Source: Saccharomycopsis crataegensis (taxonomy: Eukaryota; Ascomycota; Saccharomycetes; Ascoideales; Saccharomycopsidaceae). Taken from it: DNA of 64,000 nucleotides. Below the pieces are notes generated by a model. The model saw only the letters and a program-made list of their open reading frames with translations, was not told the DNA's origin and did not search any database. This document shows positions 9,933 through 19,588 of the stretch, piece by piece. A program made the translations under genes and the position numbers. The first letter of the stretch is position 1; every line of letters begins with the position of its first letter. The stretch covers positions 372,001-436,000 of the forward strand of contig NW_027043824.1 of assembly GCF_037102585.1 (NCBI RefSeq). Reading direction: 5' to 3'.

Positions 9933-12371
9933 ATGGAAAGAACAAGGCCATCACTGAGCAGCCCTACTCAACCTCCACGAAAAAAAGCCAGAAAAGGAAA
10001 AGAGAAAACTCCTCCAGGTATGGAAGAAGCTGCATCTAAAACAGTAGGGATTTCATCATTGAAATCCGCATTCAATGAATTCAAAGGCAAAGTGAAAAAA
10101 GGCTCGCTTCCCAAAAGTAGTTTTGATTTTTCAAGTTTAGGTGACACTAGGTGGGCCTGTGGAGAAATTGTCACCGATTACACAAAGAAAATGAAACTTT
10201 ATGAGAAACATGTTTTTGGCTTGTTTGCCACCCTCAACTTCATATTTAACAAAAACTGTTTTGTAGAAAAAGCTGAAGAGGAGGAAAAAGGAAAAGGTAC
10301 CAATCAAAATACAACAGAAACAAGCAGTCGACGGTTAATAGGTTTCAAAACAGTTGAAGATTATTCCAAAAGGAGAAGGGCCGACTCTCAACTTCCTATG
10401 TTCTATTTTGCACCGCTTGCTGAATTGCTGTTGTTGAGCGAAGTTAGCGATGTTATAAGAAGCAAAAATTTCGAGGGAAACCTGAAATTTTATCAGACAA
10501 TCACGTCAGTTGAAAATGAGTCCACATTTCAAAACTTTTTTTTTTCGATCTTGTGCAATTTATTTTTAATTTTCCCATTGATTGGGAGCTCAAATTTTGT
10601 GTTAGGAACGAAAACACAATTGTCATTTCCTATTGGAGAAAATATAGTATCCGAGCCTGACATTGTGATTGAATATAGAGAAAGTGAAAAAGTTAGTGAA
10701 TACATAACATCTATTGAGCTCAAATACAAACAACCACATTCTCTCTCTGAAAGTTTAAATAAATTTCAAATGGAATACCAAGAATATAAGGGAGAATTGC
10801 CACAGTATTTTGGTTTCAGTCCGAAAGCGTTCTTCTTCTTGAGAAGTATCAATCAATTGATAATCCAAATTTTGGCCTCAAGGGCTCTCACTGGCATATT
10901 GGCCGACGAATCATCCCTTACTCTCGTTAAGTTTGACTGGAACAGACTAGCTGAAAATATGGAGGACGAGAACTATATAAAGTTGGATTTTGACAATTGC
11001 GCGAGAATGTATTTCCAATTTGTGGCCGATGGGGGGATCACTTATCAAACCATTGACACATCAAAAGAGCCTCTTGGTTATGAAATGTTTAGGTTCTTGA
11101 AAACAGCATTGGAAGCCAGAAAATCGCAACCAAAATTGGCCAGGAGAGATAAGATTGCGAACACGTTTACTAAAAGGTTGCGTGCTGCATTCTTATCTAA
11201 GCTGAAAGAACAAAGATCCCTTGGAAGCGATATCAACAGAGTATTGATATACGATTATTTGCACTCTGCGTTCGAGGACATTACCGGTGCAAAGCAGAAA
11301 GATTTTCTTGGAGCTCGGTACGATCAGGGTTTGAAGAGTAGTGTTGATGAAAATTGGAGGATAAATTCAGGTGAATATGATAAAAATTTGAGGAGAAGGA
11401 TAGAAAAGTTTTCCGAAGCCAATAAATCTGCTTATGGTGAAGGTAAGAAAAGCAGATTGGTGTGGAAAGAGTTTTCTACAAGCAAACCAAGGGTTGTTTT
11501 TGGAGGCAAAGCCTACAGTGCATGGTCTCTCGTCATAGGTTTTGAGGATGTATTATATAAAATATTTGACTACCTTCGATGCTCTCCAAATGTGTTCTCA
11601 ACCAGAGACGACAGTTTCGATATCCACAAGGACACATTCTATTACTACACTAGTCTCTTCATTAATGAGATTACGTCATACGCGTTTTTGACCGCCAATG
11701 AAAACACCAAAGAATTAATCCCCAATATTTATGAAAGAGGTTTTATTTACTCTTACAATAAAAATATTTCTGTTCCAGAGAAAGTAGAACAAGATAAAGA
11801 TTTGACATATACGGAGGGTCCTTATATTAAATTGGAAAACCTTGCTGGCTCTGGATATGAGCTCTTCAGTGGTTACTCACTCAAGAGTGATTCTGATGGA
11901 AGGAGATTTTTGAGGTCTGCATTGATTTGTATCAGTAAAATTCACTGTGCTGGGGTGGGCCACGGTGATATTCGAGGCGCCAACCTATTTGTCAAAAACT
12001 TGGTTGACATCAAACTAATTGATTTCGGATTTTCTTCATCAACAACAACAAGTGGAAAAGCATTTGGAAAGAATCTAAAAAAGAAATTGGAAAAGTATTT
12101 GAATAAGGTGGATAATTTGAAGCTGGTTTTTGAGCATGATTACGAAAAACTTTTTCAAATTGTTAATAAAAAACTTGGTAATTTTTGTGCACCTATAATG
12201 AGAGAGTTTGTTAATAATACATTGGAGCTAAAGGAGAGTTTGAGCATTGGCGCGGAATCGAAAGATTTGCACATTTTGTTCGCAGAAAAGGCAACAGAAG
12301 TGGAACTTGCTTTTTTGAACAAAGATTTAAAAGATGAATTTTGGAAAAAATTGGAAAAAATTGAAGTCTAA
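9933..12371 (+). CDS. PD-(D/E)XK nuclease-like / protein-kinase-like fusion protein, intact (copy 1)
   Basis: An 812-residue protein with no close homologue that I recognise. Numbered from the ATG at 9933: a basic, Lys/Arg-rich N-terminus (about 15-25) that could be a nuclear localisation signal; a helical region 35-110; a restriction-endonuclease-like core with Asp243 (EPDIVIEY) and Glu262-X-Lys264 (IELKYK), the spacing expected of PD-(D/E)XK; a conserved helical region to about 470; and a C-terminal kinase-like domain with Lys543 (VLYKIF), Glu579 (FINEITSY), Asp679 and Asn684 in HGDIRGAN, and Asp697 in LIDFG. All the usual kinase catalytic residues are present; no glycine-rich loop of standard form is obvious, apart from VVFGGKAYSAW. 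This nuclease-plus-kinase pairing resembles architectures described for Crinkler/RHS-type proteins. Three broken relatives lie at 41842, 48396 and 62454. The in-frame TTG at 9921 is not a likely start. Function unknown. Confidence 0.85.
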   Translation: MERTRPSLSSPTQPPRKKARKGKEKTPPGMEEAASKTVGISSLKSAFNEFKGKVKKGSLPKSSFDFSSLGDTRWACGEIVTDYTKKMKLYEKHVFGLFATLNFIFNKNCFVEKAEEEEKGKGTNQNTTETSSRRLIGFKTVEDYSKRRRADSQLPMFYFAPLAELLLLSEVSDVIRSKNFEGNLKFYQTITSVENESTFQNFFFSILCNLFLIFPLIGSSNFVLGTKTQLSFPIGENIVSEPDIVIEYRESEKVSEYITSIELKYKQPHSLSESLNKFQMEYQEYKGELPQYFGFSPKAFFFLRSINQLIIQILASRALTGILADESSLTLVKFDWNRLAENMEDENYIKLDFDNCARMYFQFVADGGITYQTIDTSKEPLGYEMFRFLKTALEARKSQPKLARRDKIANTFTKRLRAAFLSKLKEQRSLGSDINRVLIYDYLHSAFEDITGAKQKDFLGARYDQGLKSSVDENWRINSGEYDKNLRRRIEKFSEANKSAYGEGKKSRLVWKEFSTSKPRVVFGGKAYSAWSLVIGFEDVLYKIFDYLRCSPNVFSTRDDSFDIHKDTFYYYTSLFINEITSYAFLTANENTKELIPNIYERGFIYSYNKNISVPEKVEQDKDLTYTEGPYIKLENLAGSGYELFSGYSLKSDSDGRRFLRSALICISKIHCAGVGHGDIRGANLFVKNLVDIKLIDFGFSSSTTTSGKAFGKNLKKKLEKYLNKVDNLKLVFEHDYEKLFQIVNKKLGNFCAPIMREFVNNTLELKESLSIGAESKDLHILFAEKATEVELAFLNKDLKDEFWKKLEKIEV

Positions 12372-13082
12372 AGACTGATGACGTATTTTTATCATCTCTA
12401 TCAGCGTGCTGGGGCCTTGACATGTGAGAGAATTTCAAACGGCGCTTCAAGTCAATACATCACTACTATAAAATCGCTGATACTCAAATCAATACATTGG
12501 CAATCATTATAAGCTCGCTAATAATTAATTCATACCAGTGCTATTTTTTCTGCTTCCATTTTTTTTTGCTTATTTATTTCTTCTCTCGTCGTTTACATTA
12601 TTTATCAGGTTTTTTCTTCGTGCTTATCTGCCGTAAATTTGCTAGGTATATACATATATAATCGATTGTTATTGTGTTTCAATGAATACTATTTGAGGTG
12701 GTTTTATTTCTTTCTGTAGCATCAAACTTTTTGATTTCGACGATCACCACAAGATAGTAGGTAAAGTTTCTCAAAGACTCTTGTAGTTGAGTTGCTACAG
12801 TCCAACCCTGAAATTGGTTATTCACAAAAATCAGACACATATGAAATCCTAAACGATGATGTCGATGTCGATGTTGACAATGATGATGGATGTGGCAACA
12901 GCATTTTGAAAAAAATAACGTCACGTGGCCCATAATTTTGCCAAAATGCTGATGCATTCATAATTCGCTCTTTTTCCGACCTCTGACATATAATAGAGGA
13001 TTGTAAAGTATTGTTTGAAAGCTCTTTATTTTCTCTCACACTTCTATATTATCGATTTCTTATTACCAAGGAGTATCTCAAA
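12372..13082. other. 3' flank of nuclease-kinase copy 1 and RIB5 promoter
   Basis: Bases up to about 12700 match the downstream flanks of copies 2 (44392-44760) and 3 (48050-48395 in reverse), including GCTCGCTAATAATTAATTCAT and the CTTCTCTCGTCGTTT stretch. The duplicated unit therefore carries about 330 bases of 3' DNA. The remainder should be the RIB5 promoter. I see no further gene. Confidence 0.6.
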
Positions 13083-13847
13083 ATGTTCACTGGTATTGTC
13101 GAGCACATCGGAGGTAAGAGACTTGTGTACTACCACATCCCGCTAGATCTACAATTACTGACTAATTAACCCGCAGAGATCAAATCAATCGATGAGGGTC
13201 ATGGAAACACCCTTTACACCATCACTAACGCGTCTCCTATCCTCGGAGATTGTCACTTGGGTGACTCCATTGCCGTCAATGGTGTCTGTTTAACCGTGAC
13301 AGCCTTCAATTCTGAGGAGTTCACCGTGGGAGTGTCATCAGAAACGTTCCGTCGTACAGACCTTCAGCAGCTTCAAGTTGGCTCACCAGTTAACCTTGAA
13401 AGGGCCATGAGCTCCACCAGCACCACAAGATTCGGGGGTCATTACGTACAAGGCCATGTGGATGGCACAGCTACAATTTCGAGCTGTGTGAAGGACGATG
13501 ATGAGTCTCTCCTCTTCACTTTTAAGATGGACGACCCAAGATTCATCAGATATGTCGTCGAAAAAGGGTTCATCTGTATTGATGGGACCTCACTTACCGT
13601 CACCGAAGTTGATAATTCCAATGCGACCTTCGGTATCATGATGGTGGTCCACACTCAGCAACATGTCATCATGCCTCAGAAAAAAATTGGCGATTCCGTC
13701 AACATCGAAGTAGACGTCAGTGCCAAAGCTATCGAAAAACAAGTGGCGATTCAATTGGAAGGACAGCTAATCGACGAATCATCGGTGATTTCCAAACTCA
13801 TAAAGAAGTATGTTGAAGAAAAAGTTGAAGAGGTGTTGAAGAAGTAG
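13083..13847 (+). CDS. RIB5: Riboflavin synthase (spliced, two exons)
   Basis: Riboflavin synthase, the last step of vitamin B2 synthesis, converting two 6,7-dimethyl-8-ribityllumazine molecules to riboflavin plus a pyrimidinedione. Exon 1 is 13083-13113 (MFTGIVEHIG plus one base) and exon 2 is 13177-13847, joined across a 63-base intron to give 233 residues. The N-terminal MFTGIVEHIGEIKS is the family signature and is only restored by splicing. Two lumazine-binding barrels are visible, each with a GDSIAVNGVCLTV or KGFICIDGTSLTV motif and the GGHYVQGHVDG signature. The C-terminus is Lys/Glu rich. A start further inside exon 2 (13257) would remove half of the first barrel and is rejected. Confidence 0.97.
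13114..13176 (+). other. RIB5: Intron in RIB5
   Basis: 63 bases, GTAAGA at the 5' end, a branch-like TGACTAATTAAC at about 13159-13170 and CCGCAG at the 3' end. It interrupts a codon after its first base near the start of the gene, the usual position for introns in budding yeasts. Removing it restores the conserved HIGEIKSID. Confidence 0.93.
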
Positions 13848-14146
13848 AAGTGTGGGAAACCGATTCTGGATGAAAATATAACACAGTTCGTGGCAGCATC
13901 TGTAATGTGTAATGTTTTTCTTAAAAGGTTAAAATAAGTTTAATATAAATAACATTATCATTTGTAGCAAAATAAATATCATCACATCCCACATTAAGGG
14001 AAAAAAAACCCTTTCCTTCAAAGTCAAAAGAGCCGCGACGGTGGTGCACTGATTTTTCAGGAATGCAGCAAATCATCAGAAAAATTCACACTTTCCCTTC
14101 CCTCTTCCCTCTAGATTCTTTCCATCAAACAATTATCGATTCAGCC

Positions 14147-15406
14147 ATGGCAAAAACTGTTCTTCTTGACGAAGCAAAAGCTTTAATTGAAGCTAAAGAT
14201 TACCAAGGCGCCATCGCCGTTCTTGACAGATTAATCGCCACCAATTCCGCACATTTCCTGGCCTATTTGCAACGTGCGATCGCCCATCAACGTCTCAAGG
14301 AGTTTGAACGGGCCCTTTATGACGATTGTTACCACGCACTTTCCATCGCCAAAGAACGTGGCAAGCGGGCTGATTTATCTCAAGTTTACTTCCGTATTGC
14401 TATAGTGTTTTACACTTCAAAAGATTATTACTCGGCTTTCAAATATCTCAAGTTGGCCCAAAAGTTTGGTTACGAAGACACCAACGCTTTGGAAATTTGG
14501 ATTCTTAAGACCACCACAAAGTTCGATGCTAGCGAAACAATGATCGATTTCTTGAATTCGCTTGAATTGGCAGACTCCACAGTGTTGGAAGAATTCAAAA
14601 CTAAAAAAGAATCTCTCTATGGCAAAGATGAACCACAAAAGAAACCTGAAGTGGCAAAACCAGCGGTGTCTAAAAAGCCAGAACCAAAGATTGCGGAAAT
14701 CACCGATGAAGAAGCCGCCAAAGTTAATACCATCCCAAAATCTTCTGCGCTCCCAAAAGCTTATGCTGCTGCTCCTCCTACTAATCCTTCTTACCCAGCA
14801 CAAGATGAGGTTCGCAAAGAATTCTTCGAATCTTCTACCACCGTGACGGTGTCTATTTATATCAAGAGAGTTCCAAAAGACTCATTCAAGCTTGAGTTCC
14901 GTCCTCGCTCGGTGGAATTTGAATTCAAGACCCATACCGGAGCAGATTACATGTACGAGCTCGATCGTCTTGCCGGGGAAATCGACACCAAGCAATCCAA
15001 ATATACCGTCTTTGGTACAAAGATCGAACTTATTCTTGTGAAGAAAATAGAAGGTAGTTGGAAAGCTCTTCAAACTCCTGATGGTAATGATGCAGAAGGG
15101 AAAGAGGAGGAAGAAGAAGAAGAAAATAGCCGTTCTGCCATGCAATATCCTTCCTCATCCACCAAGAAGGTTGATTGGGCCCAAGTTGATGAAGAGTACA
15201 AGGACATTGACGAAGACGAAAAAGACGATATGAAGTTATTCAAGGATATCTTCAAAAATGCTGACCCTGATACCAGAAGAGCCATGATGAAGAGTTACAC
15301 CGAGAGTGGGGGTACCAGTTTGAGTACTAATTGGGATGAGGTTAGTAAAAAAACTTTTGAAGTTGATCCACCTGATAGTATGGTTGCCAAGAAGTGGGAA
15401 TATTAG
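14147..15406 (+). CDS. SGT1: Sgt1 co-chaperone (TPR-CS-SGS)
   Basis: Co-chaperone linking Hsp90 to Skp1, needed for SCF ubiquitin ligases and kinetochore assembly. From the ATG at 14147 (MAKTVLLDEAKAL) it has 419 residues: TPR-like repeats about 1-120, a charged linker, a CS (p23-like) domain about 220-315 (TVTVSIYIKRVPKDSFKLEF), an acidic Glu stretch, and the SGS domain to the C-terminus (YPSSSTKKVDWAQVD, DPDTRRAMMKSYTESGGTSLSTNWDEV), the strongest match. An upstream in-frame ATG at 14063 would add 28 mostly hydrophobic and basic residues. I prefer 14147 because Sgt1 is cytosolic/nuclear and homologues begin close to the TPR. Confidence 0.94.
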   Translation: MAKTVLLDEAKALIEAKDYQGAIAVLDRLIATNSAHFLAYLQRAIAHQRLKEFERALYDDCYHALSIAKERGKRADLSQVYFRIAIVFYTSKDYYSAFKYLKLAQKFGYEDTNALEIWILKTTTKFDASETMIDFLNSLELADSTVLEEFKTKKESLYGKDEPQKKPEVAKPAVSKKPEPKIAEITDEEAAKVNTIPKSSALPKAYAAAPPTNPSYPAQDEVRKEFFESSTTVTVSIYIKRVPKDSFKLEFRPRSVEFEFKTHTGADYMYELDRLAGEIDTKQSKYTVFGTKIELILVKKIEGSWKALQTPDGNDAEGKEEEEEEENSRSAMQYPSSSTKKVDWAQVDEEYKDIDEDEKDDMKLFKDIFKNADPDTRRAMMKSYTESGGTSLSTNWDEVSKKTFEVDPPDSMVAKKWEY

Positions 15407-15669
15407 GCAGCACAGAATGTGGTTTATATTATAGCTGAATTATGTAATGTGTATGGAAAAGAAAAGAAAAGAAAAGAAAAGAAAAGAAAAGAAAAAAAAA
15501 ATAAATAAATAAAATAATTTGAATGTTTTGCTAGCTTACAGTTTATGATTAAAAATCTCATTAGATGTAGAATTAGATATCTATAGTATTAAAAATTAAC
15601 AGCTTTTTCTTAAATGCAAGGTATATATATAGAAATGAATAACAATACAATACAGTTTTTATAATATAA
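15407..15669. repeat. Convergent intergenic region with AAAAG/TAAA microsatellite
   Basis: SGT1 and FAP1 converge here. A tract of GAAAA units (about 15460-15495) runs into AATAAATAAATAAA. No gene seen. Confidence 0.6.
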
Positions 15670-18621
15670 TCAGAACCAATCGGTGATATTCTTATCGTCA
15701 TAATTCACTTTATTCTCAACATTCAAGTCCTGTAGCTTTTCCACCACCTTATTAACATCATCCACAAGGCCATCGGGTTTGTCTGTTTTCAATTCGGCCC
15801 CAAATTTCAAAATCGTTGCTCCATCAAAATCAACACTGCAAAGTCTCGCCAATTGTACTATTCTTTCACGACCTTCTTTGGTCCATTGGTCCAATTTGAA
15901 ATTGATCTTATCCCTGACATTCTCCAAATCGAATTCTTGTTTTCTGGTAAACGTTTGGTGAGCTTCTGGCAAAACCAAGAATTTCCCATCTTCGACCCAT
16001 TGGAAATGAGGGTTCAATGGTTCCTCTGCGGCGTCGTTAATGATCGACAATAATGATTCTTCCAATTCATTCACCGTCGCCCCAAATTTGCACCCTTCCA
16101 AAATCAAGGCGTTGAACTCGGCAACTCCCATGGAATTGGTCAATTCGTGTTCGTACGCTCGTTTCTCCCTTAGGGCTTCGGTGGTGGCCTCTGACAGAAT
16201 CGATGCTTCAAACAATGACAATGAAGGAAGACGACTTTTGGCAGTGATGGCAACGTACACCGACCGGCGTGGTTCGGAGTCCTGCGATTGTGAATAGAGT
16301 TCGTACACATCACTCAAATGATGGATCAAGGTTCTTTGAGGTTTCCGCATGGCTGGAAAATGGAAGGTTTTTTTCGCAGTAGTTGGATCATCGAGCCACT
16401 TAGAAACAAAGTCTCGGAAAACATTTTCTACTTGTTCGCACCATTTCTTTTGTTTGGAATATACCCCAAGAATGTACTCTGAGTATGGGTTCACCAAAAC
16501 ATCGGCAGAATTGACCCCGGTGGAACTGGTATCCATACTAAATGCCGCCATGAGCTGTTGGTTTCTCTTTATTCTCAAGCATTCGTTATCACATTCCACC
16601 ACTTCCCCAGATCTCAGGGTTCTGTCATTAGTAGCGGCACATTCCACCACTTTCGTCAATCTTTTACATTGACAATTTAACCTCACTTTAGACTTGCAAG
16701 GAATATTCTCGTTACAATCTCCCCGAGGCCAGTGGCATTTCGCAAGATCTGGATGCCCACATTTTGACTTCGTCTTCCCACAAGGTTGGGTACACTTCAT
16801 CTTCAGATGATCTTCATTAGTGGAACAACAGATTTTCGTACACTCATGTAATCCGCACGATAACTTTTTCCCACATTTTGCCCCACAACTCACCCTGGTC
16901 TGGAAACAATAAACCCCTTTGATTTCCCGGTTACCACAGGCACATTTTTTCGTCACCAACTCGGTACATTTTGGACAAGCAACCGAATCACCATGACAAG
17001 TATGAGGCATTTTGTGACCACACAGGGTAGATCTATTACATTGGAAAGTACATTTCTTCTTGATCACCGCACCACACCTTACTGGGGCCTCGATCAATAC
17101 AGTTCGTTCACAAGCACACATTAAATCATCTGATGAAGATTCAAGACACGGAGGACATTTCCCTGCATGGTCTTGCCATTTGCAACGATGTTGTTTACAC
17201 GAAAGAAGCTTATGGCACGGTTCAAGACAAATATGCACCGCTTCTAAGCTCATGTTATCATCGTCGGGGTTATGAGGTTCGGGATGATGTTGACCATCAA
17301 TTAGATCGCTAACCGACCGGAAATTATTCTTCTTGCGGTCCTGGTCTCTTTTAATGGCGATTTTCTCGTACGGACAACAGATATTGCCGCATCTATGACG
17401 ACGGCAGTTCTTCAAAGTCTGGCATTTCCTAGTACATTTTGGTTTAAGCCCTGCTTGGTTGAACGCACAAGGTACCGTGAATTTATTGAACCCACAATTA
17501 CAATGGACTTCCACGGGTTGGTAACATTTGGCATGCTCAGCCCCAGTATGACATTTCCAATAACATTTATGCCCACACTTCAACGATTTATCACACACGT
17601 TATCACACAACGGCACTGGGTCAGCACAAGACTCTCGGGATTTACCGCCAAGCAAAACCGAGATTTTGCATTTACCGCACGGACATTTCGTCAAGATCTT
17701 TGGGTTTAATAAACACTTGTGTTGGAATCGACGGTCCGTTGGATCATGGGGGTGACAGTATTGGATATCACAGGTATGATTTGGGTTGTTACAATCCAAT
17801 ACTTCGGCACACGGTTCGCCAACTTGACATTGATACGACCCGATCCACTGATTGTCATTACTGGAACAGTTCACATCGACTTTTTGGTAGCATGGGATCT
17901 CTGTTTCGTGTTTCCCACAGTAACATTTCACCACCGTCACTTCTTCACATGGTCCACATAATCCTCCATGACATATTTCTTTGTGTTTATGAATTCCACA
18001 CGGCATAAGTTCATCACAAGGTTTCCCACACTTCCAACCAGCGTCGTAGGGAGCAATGATACAGGCAAACTGCTTGGTTTCCGCCCCGCAGTCACATCGT
18101 AACCGTGGTTGGGCTTGACATATTTCGGAATGGGGGCCCGGATGACAGGGCAAAGAGCAGGCATGAGGGCATGTTGTCAATGATTCTGAACAAGTTTGAC
18201 CACAAGAATGTGGGGCAAAAATATTACTTGGAGGACCAATCACCTTGCCACACCAGCAAGTGTAAGTCGAGGGGATTTCTTGGATACTGGTTTTACACGA
18301 TGGGCATCGCCACATATCGGAGTTCAAATTGGATTTGGAATCCTTAATCGCCCAATCTCGTATACAATCAAGATCATACGCTCGGTAGCACGATTTACAC
18401 GACCAGATCTCAGAAGCGTCGTCGATTTCCTCGGTACACACTAAGCATGTGTATGTCCCGTTTTTAATTTCGTTGAGAATCACCGTTGAGAGGTCTTCAT
18501 CGTCGAATTGGGCTTCATATTCATCAGAGTCGTCTTCATATTCTTCCTCTTCTTCTTCACTTGGGATCACATCATCATCATCATGATGATGAAATTCTTC
18601 CGGGTATTGTTCCTCATCCAT
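15670..18621 (-). CDS. FAP1: NF-X1 type zinc-finger protein (Fap1)
   Basis: 983 residues, the length and layout of yeast Fap1, an NF-X1 family protein that binds FKBP12 (Fpr1) and resembles human NFX1. A very acidic N-terminus (residues 1-50) precedes a RING/PHD-like cysteine block at about 58-115 (CLVCTEEIDD..CKSC..CIRDW..CPSC). A long array of NF-X1 fingers follows to about residue 680 (repeated CGHKCYWKCHTGAEHAKC and CGLHECTKICC types). The C-terminal part has an R3H-like segment (KPQRTLIHHLSDVYELYSQS, then a basic stretch ending SLSLFEAS). Family knowledge suggests a nuclear or cytoplasmic E3-like or transcription role; the substrate is unknown. The ATG at 18621 is the first in frame. Confidence 0.93.
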   Translation of the reverse strand: MDEEQYPEEFHHHDDDDVIPSEEEEEEYEDDSDEYEAQFDDEDLSTVILNEIKNGTYTCLVCTEEIDDASEIWSCKSCYRAYDLDCIRDWAIKDSKSNLNSDMWRCPSCKTSIQEIPSTYTCWCGKVIGPPSNIFAPHSCGQTCSESLTTCPHACSLPCHPGPHSEICQAQPRLRCDCGAETKQFACIIAPYDAGWKCGKPCDELMPCGIHKHKEICHGGLCGPCEEVTVVKCYCGKHETEIPCYQKVDVNCSSNDNQWIGSYQCQVGEPCAEVLDCNNPNHTCDIQYCHPHDPTDRRFQHKCLLNPKILTKCPCGKCKISVLLGGKSRESCADPVPLCDNVCDKSLKCGHKCYWKCHTGAEHAKCYQPVEVHCNCGFNKFTVPCAFNQAGLKPKCTRKCQTLKNCRRHRCGNICCPYEKIAIKRDQDRKKNNFRSVSDLIDGQHHPEPHNPDDDNMSLEAVHICLEPCHKLLSCKQHRCKWQDHAGKCPPCLESSSDDLMCACERTVLIEAPVRCGAVIKKKCTFQCNRSTLCGHKMPHTCHGDSVACPKCTELVTKKCACGNREIKGVYCFQTRVSCGAKCGKKLSCGLHECTKICCSTNEDHLKMKCTQPCGKTKSKCGHPDLAKCHWPRGDCNENIPCKSKVRLNCQCKRLTKVVECAATNDRTLRSGEVVECDNECLRIKRNQQLMAAFSMDTSSTGVNSADVLVNPYSEYILGVYSKQKKWCEQVENVFRDFVSKWLDDPTTAKKTFHFPAMRKPQRTLIHHLSDVYELYSQSQDSEPRRSVYVAITAKSRLPSLSLFEASILSEATTEALREKRAYEHELTNSMGVAEFNALILEGCKFGATVNELEESLLSIINDAAEEPLNPHFQWVEDGKFLVLPEAHQTFTRKQEFDLENVRDKINFKLDQWTKEGRERIVQLARLCSVDFDGATILKFGAELKTDKPDGLVDDVNKVVEKLQDLNVENKVNYDDKNITDWF

Positions 18622-19588
18622 GATGGTGATATAATTATTGTCCCAGTACTATAGCAATAACTGTTTTTTTTTTTTTTTTTTTCCACACTCAAAAGAATGA
18701 TTATATTTTTTCCAGAATGAGAGTCTCTCTCCGCCTTTATGTACCGAAATTCCTCTAAATTCTCTGATAATGTCATCAAAAAAGCATCAGCTAGTGTATA
18801 AACAGGAAGGCTTCTAAAAAAATGCTTTTCCCAAAAGTTACCCTGCTAAGAAGTTTTTTTTCAATTTTTTTTTTTTTTCGGGTATAAAAACAACCGTGAA
18901 ATTTGAATCTAATCACTCTCTTTTCTCTTGGTTTCTTTTCTTTTCTTTTCTTTTCTTTAACGCATTTTTCACAATCAAAACAAATAACACGTTAATAAGC
19001 GTTCTCACGAGGTTGGACCCTTACGGCGTTCTTGACCCAGGACATGTCGAACAGTTAAAGTGTTGTTTCTTGTGTCTTTTGATTGGAGAGGAAAGTTAAT
19101 GATCTTGGGTGCAGTGTTCCATCTGAAGTCTTCTGGACTTCTAAGGGTTTTCCTTCGTGTGCCCGAATGGGGAGGATTGCAATGATCAATACGACATCTT
19201 TTTTTTTTTTATTGTAGCTTTAAATCTTTTCTCGTAGTATTGTTTCTTTCAATTGATTGGAGTCATTGGAAAAAAATTTTAAAGAAAAAAATAAAACAAA
19301 TGTAACCTGGTCAATTGTTAACTAAGAAGTAATAATCCCCCAAAACAAACTGAATACAAGAGAATCAAAACGGAAGCAAAAGAATAGAAGAAAAAAGAAG
19401 AACAATAAATATATAAATCAAGAAAAGAAGGTGCTTTTTCGCAGCAAAAAAAAAACAACCTAGGGATACCACCCATAAAAATAAAGCAAAGAGATAGCAA
19501 AAAAGAACAGAAGGGAAAAAAAAAAAAAAAAAAACAATTGATTTGAAAAACTACAAAATAAATATCTCGTTTCCTATATATTTTTTTT
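18622..19588. other. FAP1 upstream / KIP3 downstream region, with possible non-coding RNA gene
   Basis: 967 bases between the FAP1 start and the KIP3 stop. It holds long T-runs (18664-18682, 18856-18878, 19198-19211) and A/T-rich KIP3 3' sequence right of 19250. Between 18883 and 19197 lies a less AT-rich stretch with a TATA box, described separately. No protein gene is convincing: the longest plus-strand open stretch (18896-19099, 67 codons) runs through the pyrimidine tract and looks accidental. Confidence 0.5.
18960..19197 (+). ncRNA. Candidate structured non-coding RNA gene (unidentified)
   Basis: A TATAAAAA box at 18883-18890 is followed by a pyrimidine tract (TTTTCTTTTCTTTTC, to 18957) as seen just before many yeast transcription starts. 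Then come about 240 bases with more balanced composition than the surroundings and no long open frame. The stretch contains a perfect six-base stem GAAGTC/GACTTC around 19125-19137, and it ends at a 14-base T-run at 19198, which could act as a terminator. I could not match it to U1, U2, U4, U5, U6, U3, RNase P, RNase MRP or SRP RNA from memory, so identity is open and the call is weak. Confidence 0.25.

Noticed and set aside
14063-14146. 28-residue N-terminal extension of SGT1 resembling a presequence
   Set aside because: Sgt1 is not mitochondrial and conserved sequence begins at the second ATG; kept only as an alternative start.
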